In this document: in pieces, positions 8,901 to 18,140 of the stretch
Position numbering within the stretch: the first letter of the stretch is position 1
How the letters are laid out: every line of letters starts with the position of its first letter
NCBI RefSeq assembly: GCF_000612505.1
Contig: NZ_CP004078.1
Coordinates: 3,325,252 to 3,389,251 of the forward strand
DNA from: Paenibacillus sabinae T27
GTDB taxonomy: Bacteria; Bacillota; Bacilli; Paenibacillales; Paenibacillaceae
DNA length: 64,000 bases
Direction of reading: 5' to 3'
Position numbers and translations under genes: made by a program
Notes under the pieces: model-generated
Databases searched by the model: none
What the model saw: the letters and a program-made list of their open reading frames with translations, nothing else
Told to the model about the DNA's origin: nothing

Positions 8901-11330
8901 TTCCTTGATATGATGGGTCAGATAGCCGCATTCTGCGTATAATTTGTAAATTTCCGCGGTTTGCCGCTCCTCGTATTCCCAGGAGTTTTTCGACAGCAGA
9001 TAAACGGCGGCATGCAAAAACGTAAACGCGGTATCAAAGCCAAAGGCGGCCTTCGCCTTTTTCGCGGCTTCCAGATTGAGCCCGATCACCTGCCGTTTCT
9101 CATCCTCTTCGCTGACAAAATCCAGCCCTTTATTAATATGCGTGGCGATATCCACAATTTTGTCCCGGGTGTCGGCGGGAGCCAGCTGCGCGAGCAGCAG
9201 CCTTCCTATTTTCAAATGCAGCTTCTTGCTCATTTCCGTATCGATCATTTGGTATAAAGCCTGCTGAATCCGATCGTGCTGGAATCGAAAACGGATGTTA
9301 AGGGGAGGAACCCCCTCCTCACTCTCATCATAGATATTCATCAATGCGGCATAGTTGGTATCCGCCGGAAGAATAAGATCTTCATCCACCGCTTTAATGA
9401 GCGACTTGGCAATAACCTTGAGCTCCGCTTCGCCGATCAGGGACAGCATGTTGAAATCGAACAGATTTCCGATGGAAGCGCCCAATCTCAGGACTTTAAG
9501 ATCTTCTTCGGGCAAGGTCTGCAGCTTGGACATCAGAAACTCGACGACGTTGTCGTTGATATGCAAATCCGCAATCCGCGCAGCCTTCCACTGCCATACG
9601 CCTTCCAGGTCATCGAAATAAATGAAGCCGTTCTTATATAATTCCTTCAGAATTTCATTGATAAAAAAGGAGTTGCCTTTCGTTCTCGCATAAAGAATAT
9701 CCGAAAGCTCCTGCACTCGATCCGCGCCGGTATAGAGCGTATCGGCAATCAGATGCTGCACATCCCGGGAGGACAGAGGGCCGAGGACGATATTTTCTAC
9801 CGTTCTGCTTTTTTCAATTTCGCCGATGGTGACGAACAAGGGATGGCTTTGAGGCATCTCGCTTTGCCGGCACGAGCAGATGATAAATAATTTTTGCAGC
9901 GAATTGCTTAGCGCCAGCTTCTCCACAAGCTGAAGGTTCGACAGATCAGCCCATTGAACGTCATCGAGAAACAGGACTAATGGTCTTTCATAGTGAGTCA
10001 GGCCGGCTACAAAGTTAACGAAAGTCATAAAGAACCGGTTCGTTTCCTCTACAGGATTCAGGTGCTCGATTTCCGGCTGAATACCGATCAGCTTCTCCAG
10101 TTCCGGTATCAGATTCGTGACCAGCTTCCCGTTGCCGTCCAGGGCGGTTGCCAGGGATTTTGTTACTTTCTTTTTGTAATCGTCATCCGGACTGTCAACC
10201 AGCTGATTGATCAGCTTCTTGAAAGCCTGAACGATCGCGCTGTAAGGAATGTTCTTGTTGAATTGATCGAACTTCCCTTCCACGAACAGCCCTTTTTCCT
10301 GGCTGATATAAGGGTGAAGCTCGCTAACCAGCGCGGTCTTGCCCACGCCGGCGTCCCCGGAAATCAGCATGAGCTGCGGATTGCCTCTGACGCTCATCCG
10401 AAAAGCATTGACCAGGCTGCCAAGCTCCTCTTCCCGCCCGTACATTTTTTGCGAGATCCGGAAGATATTCAGTTTGTCTTCTTTGGCGATTTCAAAATCA
10501 CGGACGCCGGCCAGACATTTCTTCAGGTCCGCTTTAATGCCGTAGGTGCTTCTGTATCTGTCTTCGGGCGACTTCTCCATAAGCTTCATGATGACCGCGG
10601 AGAGTGACTGCGATACACTGCCCCCGGTCAGCTGATAGGGAGAGACGGCTTCCTTGGCGATGATGGAATAAATCTGCTCCAGCAGATCGGCGGATTCGAA
10701 GGGCTTCACGCCGGTCACCATCTCATATAAGACGACGCCCAGCGAGTAGAAATCGGTCCGGTAATCGACATTCCGGTTCATCCGGCCCGTTTGCTCCGGA
10801 GAAATATACAGGAGGCTTCCTTCCAGCACGCCGCTGTTCTGGAATTCCCGCTTTTCTTTCGGCAGCTTGACCGCCAGATCGAAATCGATCACCTGTACAA
10901 CATCGCTTACTTCGTCCCATATCAGATTCGAAGGCTTGATGTCCTTGTGTATGACCATGCGATCATGGATAGCGCCAATAATATCAACGACCTTGATCAC
11001 GAGCCTGAGGAGCGTATCCTGGTCCGGCTTGCCGTCCTCCATGATCCGCTTGAGCGACCTGCCCTGTATATCCTCCAGAACCATGATGAAGAAACCGTTC
11101 TGCTCTTCAAGCTTCAGGGGCTTGATCACCCCTTCGATGCTTGCGCTCAGCTCCTTGAGCATCTTGTATTCCTGCTTGAACCTCATAACCTCTTCAGGTC
11201 CGGAAAATTCCGATTTCAGCACCTTCAGTATAACCGTATCCCGGGAGACGGCGTCTCTGCATCTGTACACTGATTTTCTGTCGTTGTCGGAGATCGTTTC
11301 CAGTATTAGATAATTCTCAATCGCAGTCAT
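5913..11330 (-). CDS. Ser/Thr kinase-like/AAA ATPase/GAF/PAS/diguanylate cyclase fusion
   Basis: A very large (1805 aa) multidomain signalling protein. Order: protein-kinase-like domain (about 7-270; HKDIKPSNLIW catalytic loop near 130, DFD in place of DFG); AAA/STAND-type ATPase (Walker A SGDAGVGKTALVSE near 325); a long helical TPR-like region (about 560-1300); GAF (about 1310-1470); PAS/PAC (about 1480-1600); a coiled coil; C-terminal GGDEF (about 1633-1800) with an intact GGEEF near 1719. It probably makes cyclic di-GMP in response to signals taken up by the upstream domains. Related kinase/ATPase sensor proteins usually end in a histidine kinase; here a GGDEF domain takes that place. It lies 21 bp after a membrane-protein gene and is likely co-transcribed. 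ATG start with AAGGTGG. Confidence 0.88.
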   Translation of the reverse strand: MTAIENYLILETISDNDRKSVYRCRDAVSRDTVILKVLKSEFSGPEEVMRFKQEYKMLKELSASIEGVIKPLKLEEQNGFFIMVLEDIQGRSLKRIMEDGKPDQDTLLRLVIKVVDIIGAIHDRMVIHKDIKPSNLIWDEVSDVVQVIDFDLAVKLPKEKREFQNSGVLEGSLLYISPEQTGRMNRNVDYRTDFYSLGVVLYEMVTGVKPFESADLLEQIYSIIAKEAVSPYQLTGGSVSQSLSAVIMKLMEKSPEDRYRSTYGIKADLKKCLAGVRDFEIAKEDKLNIFRISQKMYGREEELGSLVNAFRMSVRGNPQLMLISGDAGVGKTALVSELHPYISQEKGLFVEGKFDQFNKNIPYSAIVQAFKKLINQLVDSPDDDYKKKVTKSLATALDGNGKLVTNLIPELEKLIGIQPEIEHLNPVEETNRFFMTFVNFVAGLTHYERPLVLFLDDVQWADLSNLQLVEKLALSNSLQKLFIICSCRQSEMPQSHPLFVTIGEIEKSRTVENIVLGPLSSRDVQHLIADTLYTGADRVQELSDILYARTKGNSFFINEILKELYKNGFIYFDDLEGVWQWKAARIADLHINDNVVEFLMSKLQTLPEEDLKVLRLGASIGNLFDFNMLSLIGEAELKVIAKSLIKAVDEDLILPADTNYAALMNIYDESEEGVPPLNIRFRFQHDRIQQALYQMIDTEMSKKLHLKIGRLLLAQLAPADTRDKIVDIATHINKGLDFVSEEDEKRQVIGLNLEAAKKAKAAFGFDTAFTFLHAAVYLLSKNSWEYEERQTAEIYKLYAECGYLTHHIKEADQACRTLLEHTEDSVAAAQVYEMQANHYTYLGMMKESIRSGKLGLKEMGIKIPDHPGLPSVLNEFIKVKSGLRGLTIEEIFDKPEMKDEQIKLIMRLLINIFPPAFISGETNLFALIVLKKAELTLKYGNCPESAIAFIGYSILLSGFGDIKGAFDFGRLGIRLNDKFNDLQWRGAAHVLYTLFCHAWKEPWDTLHDWFGKSIDSSLRTGDMLYLAHACFYINLWNPTMDISTYLHDSERYIAMIENTKYKEALATAKLARQQYLNLAGELKDPLTFNSETFSEEDYLHQLEEAKYYSGIAIYYIYKMKLLFSYERYGDSLDYIDKAYAIIGTLAGSAFMEEFSLYTFLNLAYSYKDLPAYDKVKAKARMRKEYGRVKKWALHCPENFRQHEWLMKAEWARISGKAELAGKYYDLAIEASEKSNFVRYKALTYELAAKFYNNRNFKEFASHLFRQSLYYYSVWGAKGKVRQLEEQYADIVKHKKEFSIGKSVTDSTESIDLNSILLASQAISREIDLNNLLETLMEIVIMNAGAQRGCILMRSGEELLVEGEYKPEEDKISVALYEVSSGLNLPESIIRYVEDSKETLIYNDAFSETRFVNDAYILRNRPKSLVCMPLINHNKTIAIIYLENNLITGVFTKERMKIINLLSREMVFSLENASLYSDLERSEEKYRELINNMLDGIFIVQDKICKYVNEALAQMLGYEIGEMIDQPFEKFIVPADMDKVQSYYKRRLEGKTAPGEYETRLLHKDGKKEIYVIHKVSLINYMNKPAVQGTVKDITERTKAEEEVRRHKEHLEELVIERTRELELNNEELNKNIRLIEKLSITDELTGLYNRRHFNTIFYREVSRAERDKGYLTYIMLDIDFYKKYNDTYGHYEGDNVLRKLGAAIKEQAQKASDYVFRLGGEEFGIIVSGLTPEQSFEYAETLRRSVEELGIRHEMSPVFGCLTVSVGVAAVKVDGLKEKDIYKLADDALYHSKANGKNRVTLLEQ

Positions 11331-11351
11331 ACCCAGTCCACCTTCTAAGCG

Positions 11352-12518
11352 TTAATCTCCCTTAACTTCGAAATCGGCGTCAAAATTGAAAATATAAGCG
11401 GCAATCAGCCATATGATCCAGCAGTTTACTCCAAAGAATAAATAACCGAAGTACCCCAAAATGGGCATCTCCGAAAAAATATGTATTTTGTCAAGATAAG
11501 GAACGGAATATTTCCAATAATTCGGATTGGTAGGCAAGGAGTCATGGAACCATTCGCTGCCGAAATTCCAGAATTCCCAGAAGAATCCGTTGAACAAGGT
11601 GGCCAGTGCAATAAGAATGACGGATGACCAATCACCATTCTTGATCGGTGTAAAAGGGGTCCAATACCCCGTTAAGGCCATCGCCGCCGACAGGAGAGGA
11701 ACAAGAGCGACCCAGAGTACCCAGAACAGCACGTAAGGATAGTACCCCATGCCGAAAGCAAGCCCCAGTCCCAGGATGAAATATAGTAGAAGAAATTTAG
11801 TGCTTACCGTAAATTTGGGGCCGAACCGGTACCGGTCTCTGAACCCCTTGAACGTCTTCAGCAGCAGGTACCATTCAAAAATGGCGGGAAGCACGGTGGT
11901 ATAAGACAAGGAGAACCAGAACACATTTCCGAAATTCGTAAAGACTTCATTGTTCGGATAATACCAGTTCTCAACGACAAAAAAGTTCAGAAACTCAAAG
12001 GCAAACCAGCTGAAGCAGGAAACGACGGCAAGAAGCTGCATGACCTTCGGTTTGCTGGAGACGATGGAATTTCCGTTATTCCGCTTGTACACGATTCCGT
12101 CCAGAATCAGGATAAACGCCCACCACAGCGGAACGAACGTATAGTATTCGAAAGCGATGAAAAAATGGACGCGCGCCCACATGAAATACCAGCTGATCCC
12201 CAGCACCGGCAGGCTCCACCAGAACCAAACGGGGAACGGCGTCTTCTTGTCCGGTAACGATGGGTCTTGACCGCTGGGATTCTTCTTAAAGCCGAAAAGC
12301 CGCGGAAAAATCAAAAACAGGGCAATAAACAGAGCCACCATCGAGGCCAGTGTAAAATACAACGCATTAAATCCTGGGTCCGCCTCCGCTAGCTGAGCAG
12401 GAAAGTCGCCGTAACCGGGAGGAAGGCCCTTCCACCTGACCACGCTTCCTATGTAGGGCAAAATAAAAATCAAGCTGAAAGTAACAATAAGTATAAGCTT
12501 TTTTTGCCAATTTTTCAT
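11352..12518 (-). CDS. Polytopic membrane protein of unknown function
   Basis: A 388-residue protein with roughly ten hydrophobic segments spread over its whole length, rich in Trp, Phe and Tyr. I do not recognise the family. The start at 12518 is preferred because GGAAGG lies nine bases upstream; the TTG nine bases earlier sits on the binding site itself. Its stop is 21 bp before the giant kinase/GGDEF gene, which suggests one operon and possibly a membrane partner for that sensor; this link is inference. Confidence 0.7.
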   Translation of the reverse strand: MKNWQKKLILIVTFSLIFILPYIGSVVRWKGLPPGYGDFPAQLAEADPGFNALYFTLASMVALFIALFLIFPRLFGFKKNPSGQDPSLPDKKTPFPVWFWWSLPVLGISWYFMWARVHFFIAFEYYTFVPLWWAFILILDGIVYKRNNGNSIVSSKPKVMQLLAVVSCFSWFAFEFLNFFVVENWYYPNNEVFTNFGNVFWFSLSYTTVLPAIFEWYLLLKTFKGFRDRYRFGPKFTVSTKFLLLYFILGLGLAFGMGYYPYVLFWVLWVALVPLLSAAMALTGYWTPFTPIKNGDWSSVILIALATLFNGFFWEFWNFGSEWFHDSLPTNPNYWKYSVPYLDKIHIFSEMPILGYFGYLFFGVNCWIIWLIAAYIFNFDADFEVKGD

Positions 12519-12858
12519 CCATCTCAACCTTCCTAATTTTTAACGGATACATTAGAGCTTTTATTCTCTATAACGGTATAAGCGGGAATGCTGTGAATAG
12601 CTAAAGCCCCAAATTTACGATTCCTGCAAGCCCTGTTGACATTTATCGGCTGTTTCTTGAATTGCCCCCTATCGCCCTATTTCCTGCAGCATGTGAATCC
12701 AAAGAGTATCGCCTAATATTTTAAAGTTGTTATGTAAATTCCCTTAGATTTTATTGTTTTTTTCAAAAATATTTACGATAGTTAATCTTTATTCTAGAAT
12801 TTCTTTCAAAGAGCATTTGTGCAGCAATGCCGGAGAACATGAGGAGATGAGGATAACG
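12519..12858. other. AT-rich divergent intergenic region
   Basis: 340 bp between the divergent membrane-protein and Lrp genes. It holds TTGACA near 12636 and a very AT-rich stretch at 12710-12800, where promoters for both directions are expected. I could not fix a clear -10/-35 pair. No further gene is supported. Confidence 0.4.
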
Positions 12859-13299
12859 ATGGATGAAATCGACCGCAGCATTCTGAAAGCACTGAATGAG
12901 AACAGCCGGATGACCATCTCGGACATCAGTAAAAAAGTGAAGCTGTCCATTCCAGCGGTGACGGAGAGAATCCGCAAAATGGACGAATCCGGAACAATTG
13001 AGGGATATACCGTCAAAATTAACCGGGCCAAGGCCGGCTACAAGCTGCTGGCGTTCGTGCTGGTCGTCATCGACCGGACGGAGCAAATTCCCGCCTTTCG
13101 CGCTTTCATTGCCGGGTGCGGCGAGGTTCTGGAGTGCCACCATCTTGCCGGTGAATATGATTACTTGCTCAAGGTGCTCGTGGAAGACACCGGGGAGCTG
13201 GAGAAATTCCTGTCCCACACACTGAAAAGCGTGCCGGGCGTGATCCGAAGCAATACCATGATTTCCCTGTCTTCGCTCAAAGAGAAGTGGAACCGTTGA
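12859..13299 (+). CDS. Lrp/AsnC-family transcriptional regulator
   Basis: A 146-residue feast/famine regulator: N-terminal winged HTH (DEIDRSILKALNENSRMTISDISKKVKLSIPAVTERIRKM) and a C-terminal RAM ligand-binding domain, ending in typical length. The ATG at 12859 is chosen because the family starts at the M-x-x-I-D-R motif and GAGG lies six bases before it. It is 13 bp upstream of a LysE-type exporter, so it probably controls amino acid export through that gene. Confidence 0.88.
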   Translation: MDEIDRSILKALNENSRMTISDISKKVKLSIPAVTERIRKMDESGTIEGYTVKINRAKAGYKLLAFVLVVIDRTEQIPAFRAFIAGCGEVLECHHLAGEYDYLLKVLVEDTGELEKFLSHTLKSVPGVIRSNTMISLSSLKEKWNR

Positions 13300-13312
13300 A
13301 CGGGAGGCGCGC

Positions 13313-13945
13313 ATGATATTACGTGGATTAAAATGGGGGCTCTTGCTTCAGCTGGCCGTGGGCCCGGTCTGTCTGTTTATTTTCCGCGCCGCTTCGCTGC
13401 AGGGCTTCGGCGCCGCCTTTGCTGGAGTCATCGCCGTATCGCTGGCCGACGGGCTCTATATTCTCGCCGCGCTGCGGGGCGCCCGCATGCTTGGCGCCGG
13501 CCGGAGGCCCGGCGGCGCTTTATATCTTATCGGCGCAGGCACGCTCCTTCTGTTCGGCCTGAACATGATCGCCGGAATGTTCGACCTTAGCCTGCTCCCT
13601 TCCATCCCGCTTTCGCAAGGCACCGGCGGAGACAGCCTGTTCATTCGCGCCTTTCTGCTGACCGCGTCCAATCCGCTGACGCTGCTCTTCTGGACCGGAG
13701 TCTTCTCAGCCAAAATGATCGAGCTGAGGCTTGGCGGGGGCGAGCTTCTTCAGTTCGGCACGGGCTGTCTGCTGGCGACCGTTCTGTTCCTGACAGGGGT
13801 TGCGCTTCTCGGGCATTTGGCCCATGCTTTCGTCACGCCCCTCGCCGCGAAATGGCTGAACTTCATGACCGGTATCCTGTTCCTGTACTACGCCTTCCGC
13901 CTGATCGTGAAATGGATCGTCAAGCCCGCGGAGCCCACAGCATGA
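13313..13945 (+). CDS. LysE/RhtB-family amino acid exporter
   Basis: A 210-residue membrane protein with about six helices. Family marks are AVGPVC in the first helix and SNPLTLLFWTGVF in the middle. It is expected to export a basic or neutral amino acid. GGGAGGCGCGC precedes the ATG, 13 bp after the Lrp gene, so the two form a regulator/exporter unit. Its 3' end overlaps the converging ynfA-like gene by 26 bp. Confidence 0.85.
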   Translation: MILRGLKWGLLLQLAVGPVCLFIFRAASLQGFGAAFAGVIAVSLADGLYILAALRGARMLGAGRRPGGALYLIGAGTLLLFGLNMIAGMFDLSLLPSIPLSQGTGGDSLFIRAFLLTASNPLTLLFWTGVFSAKMIELRLGGGELLQFGTGCLLATVLFLTGVALLGHLAHAFVTPLAAKWLNFMTGILFLYYAFRLIVKWIVKPAEPTA

Positions 13946-14246
13946 TGGACACTCCGGCCAGGCAGACCGCGGCCCCGATCCAATCGTAAAGGTCCGGCGT
14001 TTTTTTGTCGACAAGCCATCCCCACAGCACAGCCAGCACGATAAAGACTCCGCCGTATGCCGCATATACGCGTCCAAAGCCCGGGAAACGCTGAAAGGTC
14101 GGGATAATTCCGTAAACGACAAGGATCAGCGCTCCGGCGATCCCGGTCCAAAGCGGCTTCGATTCCCGCAGCCACAGCCACACCAGGTAACCTCCCCCGA
14201 TTTCCGCCAGTCCCGCCAAAATAAACAATAGAATGGATATGGCCAT
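13920..14246 (-). CDS. ynfA: YnfA family (UPF0060) small membrane protein
   Basis: A 108-residue, four-helix inner-membrane protein of the YnfA/UPF0060 family, distantly related to small multidrug-resistance proteins. Recognisable by AGLAEIGGGYLVWLWLRE at the N-terminus and RVYAAYGGVFIVLAVLWGW in the third segment. Start at the M of MAISILLFIL, with GGAGG seven bases upstream; the longer frame has no binding site. The tail overlaps the converging exporter gene. Confidence 0.88.
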   Translation of the reverse strand: MAISILLFILAGLAEIGGGYLVWLWLRESKPLWTGIAGALILVVYGIIPTFQRFPGFGRVYAAYGGVFIVLAVLWGWLVDKKTPDLYDWIGAAVCLAGVSIMLWAPRA

Positions 14247-14529
14247 TGCCTTGCCTCCTGCTGCCGGATAGCCGATCAAGCAGTGTACATTTTCTATCCG
14301 GGTTATGTAGTTTCATTAAGATATTTATTTGCTTATTTCGCGTTTTTTTCTGAAAATCCTCTATAATGTCACATTTCAGCGGTTTTTAGCGTTAAACTAT
14401 CGCAGAAAGTGTCATTCGACATAAAACATTTGGTTGAAGCTTGAACCGGCTTTTGACATAATGAGTGAAATAGACAGTTTATGACGCCCGGCAAGGGCGG
14501 TCAGTGAAGAAGACAAGGGGGAAACATCG

Positions 14530-14799
14530 TTGAAAGGAATCATTACTGTACTCGGTAAAGACAAGGTCGGCATTATCGCTAAGGTATGCTCATATCTGGC
14601 GGAACGCAATGTGAACATTCTGGACATTTCGCAAACCATCGTCCAGGATTACTTCAATATGATGATGATTGTCGATATTTCCAAAGCGGAGAAATCCATT
14701 GAAATTCTGGTAGAGGAACTTCAGCATATCGGTGAGGAAATCGGCGTGGAAATCAAGCTGCAGCATGAGGATATTTTCAATATCATGCACCGGATCTAG
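14530..14799 (+). CDS. ACT-domain protein (UPF0237)
   Basis: An 89-residue single ACT domain (KGIITVLGKDKVGIIAKVCSYLAERNVNILDISQTIV), probably binding an amino acid. TTG start with AAGGGGGAA upstream. It is followed 57 bp later by the DUF711/UPF0210 gene; the two families are commonly neighbours in Firmicutes, which suggests one functional unit. The biochemical role is not established. Confidence 0.85.
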   Translation: MKGIITVLGKDKVGIIAKVCSYLAERNVNILDISQTIVQDYFNMMMIVDISKAEKSIEILVEELQHIGEEIGVEIKLQHEDIFNIMHRI

Positions 14800-14856
14800 A
14801 GCTTAGAGCCGATACATTCAGACTTATCGAAGATAAACGCAAGCGGGAGGGTTACC

Positions 14857-16215
14857 ATGATTTCATTGGTGGAAGTACAAGAAACGAATAAAATGATCCG
14901 CGAGATGAACCTGGACGTGCGGACCATTACCATGGGCATCAGCCTGATGGATTGCGCGCATACGGATTTGAAAGTGTTTAACCAGAATATCTATGACAAG
15001 ATCACCAAATCCGCAGAGAAGCTGGTGAAGACCGGTGAAGATCTGGAGAAACAGTTCGGCGTGCCGATCGTCAACAAACGGATTTCGGTTACGCCCATCT
15101 CCATTGCGGCAGGTTCCCTGAATACGGACAGCTATGTTCCGGTTGCTGAAGCTTTGGACAGAGCGGCTAAGGAAGTTGGAGTCAACTTCATCGGCGGATT
15201 CTCCGCGCTTGTGCAGAAGGGTTGCACGACGGGCGACCGCAAGCTGATCGAGAGCATTCCCGAGGCGCTTGCCGTGACGGAAAGAGTCTGCTCCTCCGTC
15301 AACGTTGGCTCGTCCCGCAGCGGTATCAACATGGACGCCGTCAAGCTGATGGGTGACATTATCCGCCAGACTGCTGAGCGTACGGCCGACCGCGACTCCA
15401 TCGGATGCGCGAAGCTGGTTGTCTTCTGCAACGCCGTGGAGGACAACCCTTTCATGGCGGGCGCTTTCCACGGTGTAGGCGAACGCGAGTGCGTCATTAA
15501 CGTGGGCGTCAGCGGCCCGGGCGTCGTCAAACGGGCCCTGGAAGAAGTAAAGGGCCGGGACTTCGAAACGCTGTGCGAGACGATCAAGCGGACTGCCTTC
15601 AAGGTAACCCGTGTCGGACAGCTTGTTGCGCAGGAAGCATCGAAGCGTCTTGGCGTTCCGTTCGGCATTATCGACCTGTCGCTGGCGCCGACGCCGCTGA
15701 TCGGGGATTCCATCGCGGAAATCTTCCAGGTAATGGGCCTGGAAGAAGCGGGAGCGCCCGGAACGACGGCGGCGCTCGCCATCCTTAACGACAACGTCAA
15801 GAAAGGCGGCGTCATGGCTTCTTCCTATGTGGGCGGACTTAGCGGCGCGTTCATTCCCGTCAGTGAAGACCACGGCATGATCCAGGCCGTGCAGCGCGGT
15901 GCGCTGACGCTGGAGAAGCTCGAAGCAATGACCTGCGTCTGCTCGGTTGGACTTGATATGATCGCTATTCCGGGCGACACGTCCAAGGAGACGATCTCCG
16001 GCATCATCGCCGACGAAGCCGCTATCGGCATGGTCAATAACAAGACGACGGCCGTACGCCTCATTCCCGTGATCGGCAAGGGAGTCGGCGAGATGGTCGA
16101 GTTCGGCGGACTGCTCGGCTATGCTCCGGTTATGCCCGTCAACTCATTCAACTGCGCCGGCTTTATCGACCGGGGCGGCCGGATTCCGGCACCGATCCAC
16201 AGCTTCAAGAACTAA
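14857..16215 (+). CDS. DUF711/UPF0210 (PFL) family protein
   Basis: A 452-residue cytoplasmic protein matching the UPF0210 family in length and sequence ([20 protein letters not shown] at the start; conserved [15 protein letters not shown] and [17 protein letters not shown]). The family is structurally likened to glycyl-radical enzymes, but its reaction is unknown to me. It lies downstream of the ACT-domain gene in an apparent operon, with AGCGGGAGGG before the ATG, and ends at a cluster of hairpins. Confidence 0.85.
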   Translation: MISLVEVQETNKMIREMNLDVRTITMGISLMDCAHTDLKVFNQNIYDKITKSAEKLVKTGEDLEKQFGVPIVNKRISVTPISIAAGSLNTDSYVPVAEALDRAAKEVGVNFIGGFSALVQKGCTTGDRKLIESIPEALAVTERVCSSVNVGSSRSGINMDAVKLMGDIIRQTAERTADRDSIGCAKLVVFCNAVEDNPFMAGAFHGVGERECVINVGVSGPGVVKRALEEVKGRDFETLCETIKRTAFKVTRVGQLVAQEASKRLGVPFGIIDLSLAPTPLIGDSIAEIFQVMGLEEAGAPGTTAALAILNDNVKKGGVMASSYVGGLSGAFIPVSEDHGMIQAVQRGALTLEKLEAMTCVCSVGLDMIAIPGDTSKETISGIIADEAAIGMVNNKTTAVRLIPVIGKGVGEMVEFGGLLGYAPVMPVNSFNCAGFIDRGGRIPAPIHSFKN

Positions 16216-16216
16216 A

Positions 16217-16330
16217 GCCGGACCGGGCTTGCGGTCCGGCGATGCACGGCCTTCCGGCTTGAACGCCGAGCCGGAAAGCCACAAAGCCTCCGTTCTCTCG
16301 CAAATTGCTGCGAGAGAACGGAGGCTTTTT
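16217..16330 (+). terminator. Three hairpins ending in a strong terminator
   Basis: The last stem pairs GCCTCCGTTCTCTCGCA with TGCGAGAGAACGGAGGC and is followed by five T (16284-16330). Two GC-rich hairpins come before it: GCCGGACCG/CGGTCCGGC (about 16216-16240) and TTCCGGCT/AGCCGGAA (about 16252-16277). They end the ACT/DUF711 operon. Confidence 0.85.
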
Positions 16331-16490
16331 CGATTGAGCGGGCTGCCGTAGATGACCCACTCCTTGATGTCAATTGCCGAGTTCCGGCGGATAAGCGCCC
16401 AGCTTATAGATTCTTGTATTTGGACAATAAGAATTGCTTCAAGAGCCCACTCGTCCGGCGGACTCTCCCTCTAGCACGGCTCTTTCGGGC

Positions 16491-17975
16491 TCATCCTCTG
16501 CCCTCTTCCGGTCTTCGCCGTCTCACTTCGACGCGGACCCGTTTCGTCCGGACGAACCGCCAGCCTGTCAGCACAGCCGCTGCCAGACAGATCGAAGCCG
16601 AGGTGATGAACACGACATGCATCCCCGCCAGGAAAATGTCAGGACGTCCCTTGACCAGCCCCGTCACGCGGTGGCCGGCCAAGCCGCTCATCACATGAAA
16701 CAGCGTGGTGGTCGCTATCGTAATGCCGACAACCATGCCGATATTGCGCACCAGCGAATTCACGCTGCCCGCCGAACCCAGTTGGGTGCGAGGCACCGTC
16801 GACATGACCAGCGAATTGTTCGGTGACTGGAACATCCCGCTGCCGATACCGAGCATCGCGATCCACACGCCAACAAGCGCGACAGGGCTTCCGTCATGAA
16901 GCCGGGCCAGCCCGAACTGGGCGATGACCATAATAATCAGGCCGGCGAAGGTCAGCAGCTCCGATCCGATTTTGTCGGATAAGGCGCCGCTGAGCGGCGC
17001 GACCACGACCATACAGATCGGGAACAGCATGAGCAGGAATCCCGCTGACGAGGGTGACAAGCCGAGCATGCTCTGCGTATAGAACGGAGCAATAATATTA
17101 AAGCAGAAGTTAGCGGCAAAGACGAGAAACCCGCAGAGAATGCTGAGCGAGAACAGCGGATTCTTGAACAGATTCAGCTGCAGCAGCGGCTCGGGCTTGC
17201 GCAGCTCCACCCAGAGAAACGCGATCAGGGCGAGAGTTGCAGCACCCAGCGCAAGCAGGATTAAGGGATTGCCGTACCCATGCTGCTGCCCGAGCAGAAG
17301 CCCGGCGAACAATGGAACGATGAAGCAGGCGAACAGCAGGCTGCCCGGAATGTCGATTCTAGCTTGGACCCGGATCAGATCTTTCGGCAGCACCTTCCAG
17401 CCGAGACCGATAGCGATCAGGCCGATCGGGACATTCACCCAAAAAATGTACTCCCAGCCAAGGTTTGAGACGATAATGCCGCCAAGGCTCGGACCGGCGA
17501 TGCTTCCGAGGGACACGAAGGTTCCGATCAGTCCAAGCGCCTTTCCCCGTTCCGTCGCCGGAAATATATCCGTCACAATGCCCTGGCTGTTCGCCATCGT
17601 CATGGCCGCCCCCAGCGCTTGAACAATCCGGGAAGCGACAAGCAGCGGCAGCGATCCGCTCAACCCGCATAGCAGGGAACCGGCGATAAAGACGACCGTG
17701 CCGATCTTGAACAGTTTGATTTTGCCTACGATGTCACCCAGTCTCCCGAAGAACAAAATGACCGAACAGATCGCCATCAGATATCCCGTCGTTACCCATT
17801 CGACCTGCGCGATCGGCAGACCCAGCTTCCCCGAGAGCACCGGCAAAGCGATATTCACAATGCTTCCGTCCAGCGTGGACATAAAAGTAAATAAATTAAG
17901 CACAATCAGAATCAGCCAGCGGCGGCGCTGCACCCCGGCATCCTCCTGATAGGTTCCTCGATTGATCGTGCTCAT
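16491..17975 (-). CDS. DHA2-family MFS efflux transporter, MarR-linked
   Basis: A 494-residue 14-helix exporter: TM1 FMSTLDGSIVNIALPVLSG, motif A GRLGDIVGKIKLFK, motif C SIAGPSLGGIIVSNLGWEYIFWVNVPIG. Start placed at 17975 because AGAGG lies five bases upstream; the GTG two codons earlier overlaps the site. Divergent from a MarR-type regulator, with two palindromes between them, so it is very likely the regulator's target. The substrate is unknown. Confidence 0.88.
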   Translation of the reverse strand: MSTINRGTYQEDAGVQRRRWLILIVLNLFTFMSTLDGSIVNIALPVLSGKLGLPIAQVEWVTTGYLMAICSVILFFGRLGDIVGKIKLFKIGTVVFIAGSLLCGLSGSLPLLVASRIVQALGAAMTMANSQGIVTDIFPATERGKALGLIGTFVSLGSIAGPSLGGIIVSNLGWEYIFWVNVPIGLIAIGLGWKVLPKDLIRVQARIDIPGSLLFACFIVPLFAGLLLGQQHGYGNPLILLALGAATLALIAFLWVELRKPEPLLQLNLFKNPLFSLSILCGFLVFAANFCFNIIAPFYTQSMLGLSPSSAGFLLMLFPICMVVVAPLSGALSDKIGSELLTFAGLIIMVIAQFGLARLHDGSPVALVGVWIAMLGIGSGMFQSPNNSLVMSTVPRTQLGSAGSVNSLVRNIGMVVGITIATTTLFHVMSGLAGHRVTGLVKGRPDIFLAGMHVVFITSASICLAAAVLTGWRFVRTKRVRVEVRRRRPEEGRG

Positions 17976-18004
17976 ATGCACCTCTTTTCACATCCGCACA
18001 ATAT

Positions 18005-18087
18005 AGTTGCGTGCGCAACGATTTTACAATCCACAGTGTACATCAATTTAGTTGCGCATGCAACTTTTTTGCTGTACTATTTTTTTA
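18005..18087. promoter_or_regulatory. Two MarR-type palindromic operators in the divergent promoter region
   Basis: Site 1, GTTGCGTGCGCAAC at 18006-18019 (one mismatch pair). Site 2, AGTTGCGCATGCAACT at 18050-18065, a perfect 16-bp palindrome. Site 2 overlaps a -35 (TTGCGC) for the MarR gene whose -10 is TACTAT, 17 bp on. Site 1 lies between a possible -35 TTGTAA and -10 TATATT of the exporter on the minus strand. One regulator could thus shut both genes. Confidence 0.75.
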
Positions 18088-18140
18088 ATCCCTTGAAAGC
18101 TTAAGGACATTAAGTCCCGGCCCCTTGGAAAGGAGTCCCC

